The notes beneath the pieces are model-generated. The model had not been told where the DNA came from. It ran no database searches and saw only the letters and a list, made by a program, of their open reading frames with translations. The position numbers were made by a program, and so were the translations under genes. A DNA stretch of 64,000 nucleotides from Cohnella faecalis (lineage in GTDB: Bacteria; Bacillota; Bacilli; Paenibacillales; Paenibacillaceae), in NCBI RefSeq assembly GCF_003570905.1, contig NZ_QXJM01000037.1:124001-188000 (forward strand), in the 5' to 3' direction. Shown here one piece after another: positions 8,868 through 18,207 of the stretch (positions are counted from its first letter, which is position 1; each line of letters begins with the position of its first letter).

Positions 8868-9445
8868 GTGTCGGAACCGAAAAAAGTGCCGGTGGGCGTA
8901 TCGGCTCGCCATATTCATTTGACTCAGGAGCATATCGAGATTTTGTTCGGTCAAGGAGCTCGGCTGACGGAAATGAAGCCGCTGTCGCAGCCCGGACAAT
9001 TCGCCGCGAACGAGACTGTCGCCGTATTTGGACCGAAGGGCTCCTTCGCTAAAGTACGAATATTAGGGCCTGCAAGATCGGCTACGCAGCTTGAAGTGTC
9101 GCGTACGGACGCATTCGTTCTCGGCCTTCAGCCCCCGGTCAGAGAGTCGGGAATAACGGAAGGAACACCCGGTATGAGAATTGTCGCCCTGCTGGAGAAG
9201 TAACGGTAGAGCGGGGCGTCATCGTGGCGGCTCGCCATATCCATTTTCATAGCTCGGATGCGGCCAAGTGGGGAATTGCGGACAAGCAGCTGCTCCGAGT
9301 AAAGGTAGGCGGAGAGCGAGGCGTCGTGTTCGAGCAGGTTCTGGCCCGCGTGTCGGAGCATTTTGCGTTGGACATGCATATCGATACGGACGAAGGCAAC
9401 GCGGCAGGGGTATCGACCGGCGATTTCGCGGAAATCGTCGATTAA
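8868..9445 (+). CDS. PduL-type phosphate acyltransferase, frame broken once
   Basis: PduL-family enzymes interconvert acyl-CoA and acyl phosphate and use zinc. Two family halves are visible, each with the ARHIH motif: VGVSARHIHLT near residue 12 and VAARHIHFHSSDAAKWGI later, ending ALDMHIDTDEGNAAG. Between them one G is missing at about 9186: GTCG.CCCTGCTGG should read through IVGPAGEVTVERGVIV. Restored length is 192 aa, typical of PduL. GTG 8868 follows GGGAGG by 7 nt. No microcompartment genes are nearby, so this is a stand-alone metabolic phosphotransacylase beside korAB. Confidence 0.85.
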
Positions 9446-9539
9446 CAATGCACGCGAGGCGGCTCGGAACAGGGAACGAATCGGCCGCCGCGGCGAAAAA
9501 TCGGACTCGAATGACGCTGATGCATGCCCGCCGAGTTCG

Positions 9540-9548
9540 TGCTATAAT
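9540..9548 (+). promoter_or_regulatory. Extended -10 promoter element before miaB
   Basis: TGCTATAAT is a perfect extended -10 (TGnTATAAT). No strong -35 is visible, as is common for extended -10 promoters. It lies 34 bp upstream of the miaB start. Confidence 0.6.
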
Positions 9549-9581
9549 ACGAAGGATTGACACTTGCAGGGAGGAATTGAA

Positions 9582-11131
9582 ATGGCGGGCGAGAGCAAAG
9601 ATTATAGCAAATATTTCGATTTCTCCGGCGCCAAAGTGATTTCCGAGGACGAGCACGGACGTACGTTCCGTCTGAACGGACGGGATATCCATATTATTTC
9701 CGAGCCGGACTACCGGCAGGAGAAGCAGCGCGGCAAAGAGAACATTCAGGTCCACTACGATACCGCCGTGCCCGAAACGCTTCGTACCCTCGGATACGGG
9801 AAAAAATATCTCATCACGACTTACGGCTGCCAAATGAACGAGCACGATACCGAGATTATGCGCGGACTGTTCGAGGAAATGGGCTATACGGCGACGGACG
9901 ACCGCCGCGAAGCCGACGTTATTCTGCTCAATACTTGCGCGGTTCGCGAGAACGCGGAGGATAAGGTGTTCGGAGAGCTCGGCCATCTGAAGGGGCTCAA
10001 GCTGGAGAAGCCGGATCTTGTGCTGGGCGTCTGCGGCTGCATGTCCCAGGAAGCGGCCGTCGTGAACCGGATCATGCAGAAGCATTCGTTCGTCGACCTT
10101 ATTTTTGGGACGCACAACATCCACCGGTTGCCGTATTTGCTCCAAGACGCGCATTTTAATAAAGAAATGGTCGTCGAGGTGTGGTCCAAGGAAGGCGACA
10201 TAATCGAGAACTTGCCGAAGAAGCGCGAAGGGCTTCGGGCCTGGATCAATATCATGTATGGCTGCGACAAGTTTTGTACGTACTGCATCGTGCCATATAC
10301 GAGGGGCAAGGAGCGCAGCCGGTTGCCGGAGGACGTCATCGCGGAAGTGAGAGAGCTGGCGCGCCAAGGGTTCCGGGAGATTACGCTGCTCGGCCAGAAC
10401 GTGAACGCTTATGGCAAGGACTTCGCGGATCGCGAATACCGGTTCGGGATTTGATGGACGACATTCGCAAAATCGATATTCCGCGCGTTCGTTTCACGAC
10501 GTCGCACCCGCGGGATTTCGACGATCATCTGATCGAAGTGTTGGCGAAAGGCGGCAACCTGGTGGAGCATATCCACCTGCCGGTGCAATCGGGCAGCACG
10601 GAAATACTGAAGCGAATGAGCCGCAAATATTCGCGCGAGCATTTCCTGGATCTGGTTCGCCGAATTCGCGCAGCCGTTCCGAATGCGGTTCTTACGAGCG
10701 ACATTATCGTCGGATTTCCCGGAGAGACGGAAGAGCAGTTCGAAGAGACGCTTACGCTCGTTCGGGAAGCTAGATTCGCATCGGCGTATACATTCATATA
10801 CTCGCCACGCGAAGGAACGCCGGCCGCCGGCATGGTGGACGACGTTGCGGCGGAGACGAAGAAGAAACGTCTGGCGAGATTGAATGCACTAATCGCCGAG
10901 CTGTCTTACGAAAGTCATCGCGAGATGGAAGGCCAAATCGTCGAAGTTCTAGTGGAAGGCGAGAGCAAAAATAACGCCGAAGTCCTCTCAGGACGGACGA
11001 GAACGAACAAGCTCATTCATTTCGAAGGTCCGAAGGAATGGATCGGTCAATTCGTGCAAGTACGCGTCACGGAATCCAAAACGTGGTATATTCGCGGTGA
11101 AGTTGTGGATTCGGCCGTCGCGGCAGGATAA
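9582..11131 (+). CDS. miaB: tRNA-2-methylthio-N6-dimethylallyladenosine synthase MiaB, frame broken once
   Basis: MiaB is the radical-SAM methylthiotransferase that modifies A37 of tRNAs reading UNN codons. Domain order is UPF0004 with its cluster cysteines ([30 protein letters not shown]), radical SAM motif [17 protein letters not shown], and a C-terminal TRAM domain. At 10446-10450 GGG.ATT lacks one G: FGI-stop should read [18 protein letters not shown], which continues to 11131. The restored product is 516 aa, near B. subtilis size. Start ATG 9582 follows GGGAGG. Confidence 0.95.
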
Positions 11132-11171
11132 AACAAGCCAAGCAGGATAGTTGAACGGAGGATAAAGATCA

Positions 11172-11651
11172 ATGTCGGCACATGCACATAACCACGATCA
11201 CGATCATGAGCACGGAGAAGGCTGTTCCGTGCCGGTGTTCGATAACCGGGATTTGATCGTCCGGGAAGATATTATGGCCCGCGCGAAGGAGCTGGCCCAG
11301 CTCATTACGACTTCCGAAGAAGTCGATATGTACAAGAAGTCCGAGCGGATCATTCAAGGACACGAGAAGGTTCAGTCGACGATTGCTCTGCTGAAGAAGA
11401 AGCAAAAAGAGCTTGTCGCCTTCCAGAATACGTTCAAGAATGCGGCTATGGCGGAGAAGATCGAGAAGGAAATCGATGCTCTTCAAGACGAGCTGGACGA
11501 AATGCCGATCGTTAGACAATTCCAGCAAAGCCAGGTGGACGTGAACTACTTGCTGCAATCGATCGTTTCCGTCATTCGCGATACCGTCGCGGAGAAGCTG
11601 GACGTCGAAGCGGCAACGAAGCTGGAAGAGTCGGAGGAGTGCAGCGATTAG
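11172..11651 (+). CDS. ricA: RicA/YmcA regulatory protein with His-rich N-terminus
   Basis: RicA (YmcA), with RicT and RicF, forms the Fe-S-containing Y-complex that works with RNase Y and helps Spo0A activation. The 159-aa product has the YlbF/YmcA helical core (EDIMARAKELAQLITTSEEV, then coiled coil to about 130) and a C-terminal EECSD cysteine. The N-terminal stretch AHAHNHDHDHEHGEGC is an unusual histidine-rich extension with a cysteine, suggesting metal or cluster binding. It follows miaB by 40 bp, as in B. subtilis, and has GGAGG upstream. Confidence 0.9.
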   Translation: MSAHAHNHDHDHEHGEGCSVPVFDNRDLIVREDIMARAKELAQLITTSEEVDMYKKSERIIQGHEKVQSTIALLKKKQKELVAFQNTFKNAAMAEKIEKEIDALQDELDEMPIVRQFQQSQVDVNYLLQSIVSVIRDTVAEKLDVEAATKLEESEECSD

Positions 11652-11700
11652 CTTCGACTGCGCTCGGCGCACATTCCTATTTTGCAAGCAAGAACGATGA

Positions 11701-11746
11701 AAGAGCATCCTCCTCCGTTGAAGCGCGGACGGCAGATGCTCTTTAT
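11701..11746 (+). terminator. Terminator after ricA
   Basis: AAGAGCAT (11701-11708) pairs with ATGCTCTT (11735-11742), with further pairing inside the loop. It follows ricA and may also serve the converging gene from the other side. Confidence 0.65.
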
Positions 11747-11790
11747 CTTATGGATAGGGAAATTCATCGACTATAAGCCTCGTACCGCCC

Positions 11791-12393
11791 TTAGCCCGAT
11801 CTGGCGACAATGGCAATCGTGGAAGTTCGTTGGTCATATCGCAGGGAATAGGAATGCCCGGAAACGAGTTGAAGCTTCTTTGCCCAATAGGATGAGAGCG
11901 TTAGTCGATTTTCGTCCAAGTTTGTCGGAACGAATAAGCGCAGGTTGAATTTTTGAGAGCCTAGCTGCAATCGAAGGGGGAAGCCTCTTCGCTCAGGAAT
12001 GCCAAGACGCGCCAGCAGCTCATAGCCGATGCTAACGGTTCCCATTCCTAATTTCGGTGATGACAAAATAACGCCATTGGCCAAGCTGACAGGTGAAGAG
12101 GTTAGGGTAAGAGTTCGGTTCGCGGCCGAGTAGTTTATCTCATATCGACGATTCGGCGTCAAACCGAGCTTCTTGGCAGTCAGCGGATTTATTTCGAGAA
12201 AGTCGGCAACGCACTCTCTGTCCTCGAGCTTGGCAATCGAGACGGTGTGCTTTAATGTGCCATGCTTTAAGACGATTGAGGGGGATTCGGGAATAAGAGA
12301 CAAGGCCGATTGGCCGCCCGAAAAATTCAAGGTGAGGTACAAGCTGTTCGGAGGTATACTTGCTGCAACAAGATCGATCCGATCGGTTGTCAT
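11791..12393 (-). CDS. Two-repeat protein resembling YheC/YheD N-terminal region
   Basis: I do not recognise a characterised homologue. The 200-aa protein contains two similar beta-rich halves, each ending in a L.(I/L)..(L/Y).AKKL.L..G..Y.(L/I)(N/R)Y...T pattern (FLEINPLTAKKLGLTPNRRY and LTLSSYWAKKLQLVSGHSY). This resembles the small repeat seen before the ATP-grasp region of spore-coat YheC/YheD proteins, but no ATP-grasp domain follows. ATG 12393 is used, but it lacks a close RBS. An AAGGAG lies before a GTG at 12406 in another frame, so the 5' end may also contain a sequence error. Confidence 0.5.
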   Translation of the reverse strand: MTTDRIDLVAASIPPNSLYLTLNFSGGQSALSLIPESPSIVLKHGTLKHTVSIAKLEDRECVADFLEINPLTAKKLGLTPNRRYEINYSAANRTLTLTSSPVSLANGVILSSPKLGMGTVSIGYELLARLGIPERRGFPLRLQLGSQKFNLRLFVPTNLDENRLTLSSYWAKKLQLVSGHSYSLRYDQRTSTIAIVARSG

Positions 12394-12495
12394 CCGGGAA
12401 CGGCACGCTCCTTCAATCAGTAAGAATGGCACAGATGGTCTATCTTATTCCGTCGCACGTTTCGTTGCTTGTACTTCGCGCCGGAATACAGGAAA

Positions 12496-12515
12496 GGGCT
12501 CCCGGTTAGGAGCCC
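12496..12515 (-). terminator. Hairpin terminator after bioY
   Basis: GGGCTCC (12496-12502) pairs with GGAGCCC (12509-12515); on the minus strand it is followed by TTTCC. It lies 30 bp beyond the bioY stop codon. Confidence 0.6.
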
Positions 12516-12544
12516 CTAGTTAGCGCATATGCGGAGATTTCGAG

Positions 12545-13204
12545 TTAATGCGGGACGAGTTTGCTTGGCCGCTTCGCCGCAGCCTTCTTCGTTAGGCGAA
12601 GCGCAGGCAGCGCTGGGCGAATCGCCGCAATGACGAGAGTGGCAACGACGGCTTTGATGGCGTCGCCGGGCAAATACGAAAACATTGCGGCTTGCATTGC
12701 ACTGTACAGATTATTGCTGTATTTGGGCACTTCGTGCATGAACCAAGGCACGCCTGTTACATAGAGGAGAAGCGATCCGAACAGGAACAAAGTTAGCAAA
12801 AGGACGATTTGCCGGTTGCGGCCAAGCTTGCGCCGATTCGTGAACAGCTTGTCGGTTGCGAAGCCGATCAAGAACGCGGAGATGGGGAACATCCAGATGA
12901 AGCCGCCGGTCGGTCCGAGTATTTGAGCGAGTCCGCCTGCGCCGTTCATGAGCGGAATGCCGCATGCGGTTAGGCCGACGACGATAGCGATGCTCCAAAA
13001 GCCGTATGTAGCTCCAAGCAGCCCGCCTGCCAGCATAACGGCAAAGCTCTGCATGGAAATCGGAATCAAGTTACCGATCGGAACTTTGATGAAGCTGCCA
13101 GCAATGAAGAGCGCTGCAAAAAGCGCCGTAAAGACGGTAGCTCTAATGCGGCGATTCGTCAATTCCGCTCGATGAAGCGTTGAAGTCGTAGATGATGAAG
13201 TCAT
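12545..13204 (-). CDS. bioY: BioY biotin-binding S component of an ECF transporter
   Basis: BioY is the membrane substrate-capture subunit for biotin. The 219-aa protein has about six hydrophobic helices and family motifs FIKVPIGNLIPISMQSFAVM, LLGATYGFWSIAIVV, GIPLMNGAGGLAQILGPTGGF and a C-terminal GDAIKAVVATL. ATG 13204 follows AAAGGAG; a TTG six bases upstream is in frame but overlaps the site. It is transcribed divergently from the fused ECF ATPase/permease gene, with an apparent BirA operator in the 98-bp gap. Together they make a complete biotin transporter. Confidence 0.92.
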   Translation of the reverse strand: MTSSSTTSTLHRAELTNRRIRATVFTALFAALFIAGSFIKVPIGNLIPISMQSFAVMLAGGLLGATYGFWSIAIVVGLTACGIPLMNGAGGLAQILGPTGGFIWMFPISAFLIGFATDKLFTNRRKLGRNRQIVLLLTLFLFGSLLLYVTGVPWFMHEVPKYSNNLYSAMQAAMFSYLPGDAIKAVVATLVIAAIRPALPALRLTKKAAAKRPSKLVPH

Positions 13205-13223
13205 TGTCAAATCTCCTTTTGAA

Positions 13224-13254
13224 TGTTAACTTAAATGATGTCGAATGGTTAACA
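13224..13254. promoter_or_regulatory. Apparent BirA operator between bioY and the fused ECF gene
   Basis: TGTTAAC (13224-13230) and GTTAACA (13248-13254) form a perfect inverted repeat with a 17-nt spacer. Bacillota BirA operators have the form TTGTTAAC-N14-17-GTTAACAA. Its place between two divergent biotin-transport genes supports this reading. Confidence 0.75.
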
Positions 13255-13302
13255 AATCGGATTGTAGCATGGGAATGGCGAATTGGGAAGAGGGAATTTT
13301 TC

Positions 13303-15920
13303 ATGGCTATGGAACGACCGGGGATTGGGCTCGCCTTGGATGGGGAGCAGACGAATCTGCAACGGCCGCTTGTTCTCTCCCATGTTTCGGTATATGCGGC
13401 CGATGAGTTGGGTACGGCTATTCCTCGGCTTGAAGAGGTCGAATTGTCTCTTCATGCGGGAGAGTGGCTTTACTTGGTCGGAGTTAACGGAAGCGGGAAG
13501 TCGACAGTTGCTCGCTTATTGGCGGGTTTATATATGGAAGGGACGACCGGATCTATCGAACGCGGCTTCGCCGGCGATCGGTCGTCTCCCGTCGTGCTGC
13601 AATATCCGGAAGCGCAGTTGTTCGGCGAGACGCCGTTGGAAGAGCTGCAATTCGCAATGGAATGGCAAGGAATCCCTCCAGAGAAAATGGCACGTCGCGC
13701 CGGTGAAAAGCTCGCGGCGGCCGGTCTTGCGGGAAAAGAGAATATGACGTGGGACAGCTTGTCCGGCGGTGAAAAGCAGCTCGCTGCGACAGCGGCGGCG
13801 GTCGTATGCGAAGCACCGCTTATCGTCTTTGATGAGGCTTCCTCGATGCTCGACGAGCTGCACCGCGAGAAGGTGCTTCGCATGGCCGAGTCGCTGCAGA
13901 GGGGAGGAGCCGCCATCGTATGGGTTACGCAGCGGCTAGAGGAGCTTTCGCCGGATAAGAGAGTCGTCGCGATGGAAGCGGGCCGAGTCGTCTATGACGG
14001 AGAGTCAAGAAAGTTTCTGTTCGGCGAGTCGGCCGGTTCGCCGTCACCCTGCGCGAGCTGCGGGCTCAGGCTGCCTTATCTTTCGCATTTGGCTATGGAG
14101 CTTTGGGATCGAGGCGTATGGAAGGGAAAGCCGCCTATGATTGCGGAAGAGTGGAGCGGTGCGTTGGAGCGGCTGACTTTCTCTGCAGACGACCGGAACT
14201 TGATGAAGGAATGTCCGGTTAACGAGCCGGAAAAGACAGGCGTTTCGATAAAGATTCCGCTTCGGGAAATTGCAAGCAGCCGCGACGGGATTAGCGTTGG
14301 CGGAATATCGGGTATCGCGCCGGGGACGCTGCGGCTGGAGCCGGGGACGTTGACGTTAATGATGGGTTCGAACGGCGCGGGAAAAACGACCTTCCTGGAG
14401 AAGCTTGCCGGGCTTCGCGAGCCGGAGGGGCTTCGGATTGCATACGGTAACGAGCCGTTGTGGACGAAGAGACGTTGGATCGGAGGCAATAAGCTTAATG
14501 CGCGGGCTCTGCGAAGCTACAGCTACGCTTCGCAATCTCCCGAGCATTCGCTGTTCGCCAGGACGGTAAGAGAAGAGCTCGGCTACTCGCTGCGTCCGTA
14601 TAAGCCGGATGTGCGATTTGAACAACAGAGGATGGACGATGCGCTGTCGGCGGTAGGCTGGGACCGCTCGTGGATGGAAAGAGACCCTTACCAGATGAGC
14701 GGGGGAGAACGGCGGCGTACTGCTCTAGCGAGCGCTTTCGCCTCGCCGGCGGGATGGTTATTGTTGGACGAGCCCACGGCGGGATTGGATGGCGCAGGCC
14801 ATGAGCTGATCGCTCGTCAAATGCTCGCCATGAAGGGGGAAGGACGCGGTATCGTCCTCGTTTCTCACGATTCGGATTGGGCGCTTCCGCTTGCCGATCG
14901 GGTGTTGATCGTTCATGCGGATCGAGACAGGACGATTCGAGCTTGCAGCCGAGACGAGCTGATCGCCCATCCGCATTGGCTGGAAGCGGCGGGTATGACG
15001 ATTCCCGCGTGGCTGGAAATCGCGCACGAAGCATGGCGTTCCGGCGTAGCTATCGATCGCCTGTGGCAGCCCCGGGATTTGGCCGCTTCGTTGACTGGCC
15101 TTAAAGGCAGGCAATCGGACTTGGCGCATGAGCCATGCCAGTCGGAGAACGATGCGCCGCTGTCTTCGAATTCGTCTGCGGAAGTCGAGACGGCGTCTCG
15201 TCTATTGATACGGATGGATCCCCGTTCGTTATGGCTTGGTTATGTACTGCTGTCGATAGGTTTGTTCTCGCAATCCGATTGGCTTGGGCTCGGGATAGGC
15301 GCAGTCGTCGTATTGTCTATTCTGCTCATCGGACATATACCGGTGTGGAAATGGCGTTGGACGTTAATTAACTTCGCTTACTTTGCGGTTTTTATGTCTG
15401 TAATCGCCGGGTTTAGTTCCGGCATGGGCAATTGGGATGGAGGAGCCTTCAAAGAAACCTTGTTTCCGTTCACGCGAACGATGCTCGTGCTGCTGCTTGG
15501 CTTAGGCATGACAGCGGCGATCACCCCGCTTAGGCTGCGTCGTTCACTGGAACAGCTTTTGTCGCGGAAAGGCCGAACGATTCCTATAGCTCAGCGATTT
15601 ATTCTTACGCTGACGTTAACGATAAGATTTGTACCTGTGCTGCTGAAGGAATGGAATCGGTATCGCCGCTTGATGCTTGCGCGGGGAAAGAAACGTCGAT
15701 AACTCCGCAAGGAATCGTAAGGCGGCTGAAGACGGTTTCCTTGCCCTTTCTTCTCTCTCTGTTCCGGCTTGGAGAGGACGCGGCGCTCGCGCTCGAAAGC
15801 CGAGGCGTAGGGACGAATGAGCACCCTACATGGGCGGTAACCATTCGCTGGAGCTGGAAAGACAGCACTTGGACTATTTCCGCGGCCCTTGCCGCAAGTG
15901 TTTTGTGGCTGATTCGCTAA
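13303..15920 (+). CDS. Fused ECF transporter: two ABC ATPase domains plus EcfT permease, frame broken once
   Basis: One polypeptide carries the whole energising module. ATPase 1 (about 20-250) has GVNGSGKST, LSGGEKQ and VFDEASS. ATPase 2 (about 365-600) has GSNGAGKTT, MSGGERRR and LLDEPTAGLD. After a linker, an EcfT domain starts at RMDPRSLWLGYVLLSIG with several membrane helices and the two coupling motifs MLARG and LESRG. One G is missing in the run at 15683-15686: ARGKKRR-stop should read ARGKETSITPQGIVRRLK, which continues to 15920. Restored length is about 872 aa. ATG 13303 follows AGAGGG; earlier in-frame starts overlap bioY. It probably pairs with BioY. Confidence 0.85.
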
Positions 15921-17152
15921 AAGGTTGCTTGCTGCTCGTTGCGCAGACTTTTGCCTGACGAGATGATCGCTGCGATTATTCCGAGTGAGGCACCGAACCA
16001 AAATCCTGCTTTTAAGCCGCCGTACGAATTGAGTCCTCCTGCTAAATAAGGGCCGAGAAACATGCCAAACGAGTATACGGACTGGTATAGCCCCATCGCG
16101 GTAGCCCGTTGGGTTGGAGCAAAGCCGCGAATGGCGAGGCTGAGCAGAAGCGGGAAATACATCGCCTGAGCCGCTCCGTTCAAAGCTTGAGTAAGCGACA
16201 ACCACCACAAATTCGTACTTGACGGTATGAGTGCCGTGAATAGGGCAGCCGCCGCAAAACCGACGACGATGACGCGCTGCGTGCCGAACCTAAGCGCCAG
16301 TGATCGGCCGGAAATGAGCGATATGAACGCATGCGGAATCATGAACGCGGCTACGATTATCGTTAACTGTCCTTCCGAAGCGCCCAACTGGGTTGCTTGC
16401 AGAGGCGTAAAGCCGAACATCGTAATGAACAGGATGCCATGGGCTAACAACGACAAGATGGCAAACATCCATAGACGGGGAGAACGGAGCACTTCCGACG
16501 TATCCGCGAAGACCGTATTCGGGACAGCTTTCGAAGAGGGAGACGGTTGCTTGGGCTCGCGAATGAATATAGCCGCAGCCGTTCCGATCAGCGAAATTGC
16601 CACTCCGGTCCAAAAAGCGGCGTTCCAGCCTCCGAGGTCGGCGATCAAGCCGCTCGCCGCCATGCCGACGAATTGTCCCGATACCATAAGGAAGCTGAGC
16701 GTTCCCATCGCTTTTTGGGTTTGGTCGGCCGGATAGTAAGAAGCGAACAGAACGCTGAAGGGAACCCAGGTAGACGCGCAAATGCCAGCGAGCAGCCGTC
16801 CCGCAAGAGGCGCTTCCCACCCACCGGGAAGCATGAAGAGAAGGCAGCTTCCAAGGCTTGCGACCATGCCGACGATAAGGAACGGCTTCCTGCGGCTCAT
16901 ACGATCCGAATAGATGCCGAGCGGAAGACGCAGAAGCAGCTGCGTTAATCCGTAGCTTCCGAGAATAAAGCCGATCCACGCCATGGACAAATTCCGATCC
17001 TGCAAATAAGGGCTTAAAATCGGTACATAGATGTACATGGATGACCAATACAAGATCGTTGCCGCCGCAAAAATGATAAAATGACGTCGTTGAAGAGTAG
17101 CCGGGCGCTGCTGTGTTATCGCACTATTTCCGCTCGATGCTCGTTGTCCCAT
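15917..17152 (-). CDS. Major facilitator superfamily transporter
   Basis: The 411-aa product has about twelve hydrophobic segments and the MFS loop 2-3 signature as LRLPLGIYSDRMSRRKPFLI. It resembles drug/sugar exporters of the YfcJ or YttB type; the substrate is not clear. ATG 17152 is preferred because GGAGGG sits immediately upstream; an ATG at 17164 would include that site. Its 3' end overlaps the converging ECF gene by 4 bp, with no room for a terminator between them. Confidence 0.85.
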   Translation of the reverse strand: MGQRASSGNSAITQQRPATLQRRHFIIFAAATILYWSSMYIYVPILSPYLQDRNLSMAWIGFILGSYGLTQLLLRLPLGIYSDRMSRRKPFLIVGMVASLGSCLLFMLPGGWEAPLAGRLLAGICASTWVPFSVLFASYYPADQTQKAMGTLSFLMVSGQFVGMAASGLIADLGGWNAAFWTGVAISLIGTAAAIFIREPKQPSPSSKAVPNTVFADTSEVLRSPRLWMFAILSLLAHGILFITMFGFTPLQATQLGASEGQLTIIVAAFMIPHAFISLISGRSLALRFGTQRVIVVGFAAAALFTALIPSSTNLWWLSLTQALNGAAQAMYFPLLLSLAIRGFAPTQRATAMGLYQSVYSFGMFLGPYLAGGLNSYGGLKAGFWFGASLGIIAAIISSGKSLRNEQQATF

Positions 17153-17223
17153 TTTACCCTCCATATGCGAAATCGATTGAAATCTTGCGTTAATTCTAAC
17201 ATACCGCGAATGAGGTGTTGCCT

Positions 17224-17679
17224 TTGGTTACAGTCAGAACGGAGATGATTATCGATGCGCCGATTCAAGTCTGTTTTGATTTAGCTAGAAATATCGATGT
17301 ACATACTCAAACGGTGTGGCGGCACACAAAAGAAAGAGCAGTAGCCGGCACTATAAACGGATTGATAAATGAAGGTGAGACCGTTACTTTTCAAGCTACA
17401 CACTTTTTCATTAGGCAGAAATTGACTTCAAAGATAACGGAAATGAAGAGCCCTTATTATTTTATTGATGAAATGATGAACGGAGCGTTTAAAAGCTTAC
17501 GGCATGAGCATTTATTCGAGGAACGCAATGGAATGACTTTAATGAAGGATATATTAGTTTTTGAAGCTCCGTTTGGAATGATAGGTAAGGTAGCGGAGAG
17601 GTTTGTTTTGAAGAAGTATATGAAACGCTTTTTAGAGCATCGCAATTTTCGGTTGAAGATACTTGCCGAGAATCTCTAA
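17224..17679 (+). CDS. SRPBCC (START-like) family protein
   Basis: About 151 aa with the helix-grip (SRPBCC) pattern: EMIIDAPIQVCFDLARNIDVHTQTVW at the N-terminus, a beta core with GETVTFQATHFFIRQKLTSKI, and a C-terminal amphipathic helix (ERFVLKKYMKRFLEHR). Such proteins bind hydrophobic ligands; no specific role can be assigned. TTG 17224 follows GAGGTG by 6 nt; a GTG at 17215 overlaps that site. This gene marks the start of the AT-richer accessory stretch. Confidence 0.75.
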   Translation: MVTVRTEMIIDAPIQVCFDLARNIDVHTQTVWRHTKERAVAGTINGLINEGETVTFQATHFFIRQKLTSKITEMKSPYYFIDEMMNGAFKSLRHEHLFEERNGMTLMKDILVFEAPFGMIGKVAERFVLKKYMKRFLEHRNFRLKILAENL

Positions 17680-17716
17680 GATTATGGGAGTTAATAAACT
17701 CAAAGCAGGTGAACAA

Positions 17717-18160
17717 ATGAGATCCATCATTGAAGCCAATGAGCAGTTCATCGACGAATTGGTTAGTATGGCGCTGGATTTATGGCCGGAAAATGATTTT
17801 GAGAACCTAAAAGCAGATTTCCTGATCAACCTTCATTCGGAAAAAAATAAGGTGTTATTGTTTTCTATCGGTAGTGAAGCTGTTGCTTTTATACATCTGT
17901 CCATTAGATCAGATTATGTTGAAGGATCGGAGTTTAGTCCGACGGGATATGTAGAAGGAATATATGTAAAACCTGATTATAGAAGAATGGGAATATCGAG
18001 AATGCTATTAAATGCTGGAGAGCTATGGTTGAGAGACAAAGGCTGCAAACAGATTGGCTCTGACATTAGTATAGATAATAGGATCAGCTATAAGTTCCAT
18101 ACAAGTATTGGGTTTAAAGAAGCGGGCAGGGTCATAGCTTTCATTAAAAGCTTGGAGTGA
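17717..18160 (+). CDS. GNAT acetyltransferase of the aminoglycoside AAC(6') type
   Basis: 147 aa. It carries the GNAT acetyl-CoA loop (VKPDYRRMGISRMLL) preceded by YVEGIY, plus DLWPENDFENLKADF near the start and GCKQIGSDISIDN...FHTSIGFKEAGR at the end. These regions resemble AAC(6') aminoglycoside 6'-N-acetyltransferases, which acetylate kanamycin-group drugs. Chromosomal homologues with no tested resistance activity are common, so resistance is only a possibility. ATG 17717 follows AGCAGGTG; a longer reading from 17663 overlaps the preceding gene. Confidence 0.75.
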   Translation: MRSIIEANEQFIDELVSMALDLWPENDFENLKADFLINLHSEKNKVLLFSIGSEAVAFIHLSIRSDYVEGSEFSPTGYVEGIYVKPDYRRMGISRMLLNAGELWLRDKGCKQIGSDISIDNRISYKFHTSIGFKEAGRVIAFIKSLE

Positions 18161-18207
18161 GATTGGTTACCCCTATAACCCAACATCTTACAATAGGCGG
18201 AGAGTAA

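Noticed and set aside
8868..9445. Part of a bacterial microcompartment operon
   Set aside because: The PduL-type enzyme has no shell-protein genes nearby; stand-alone copies are common.
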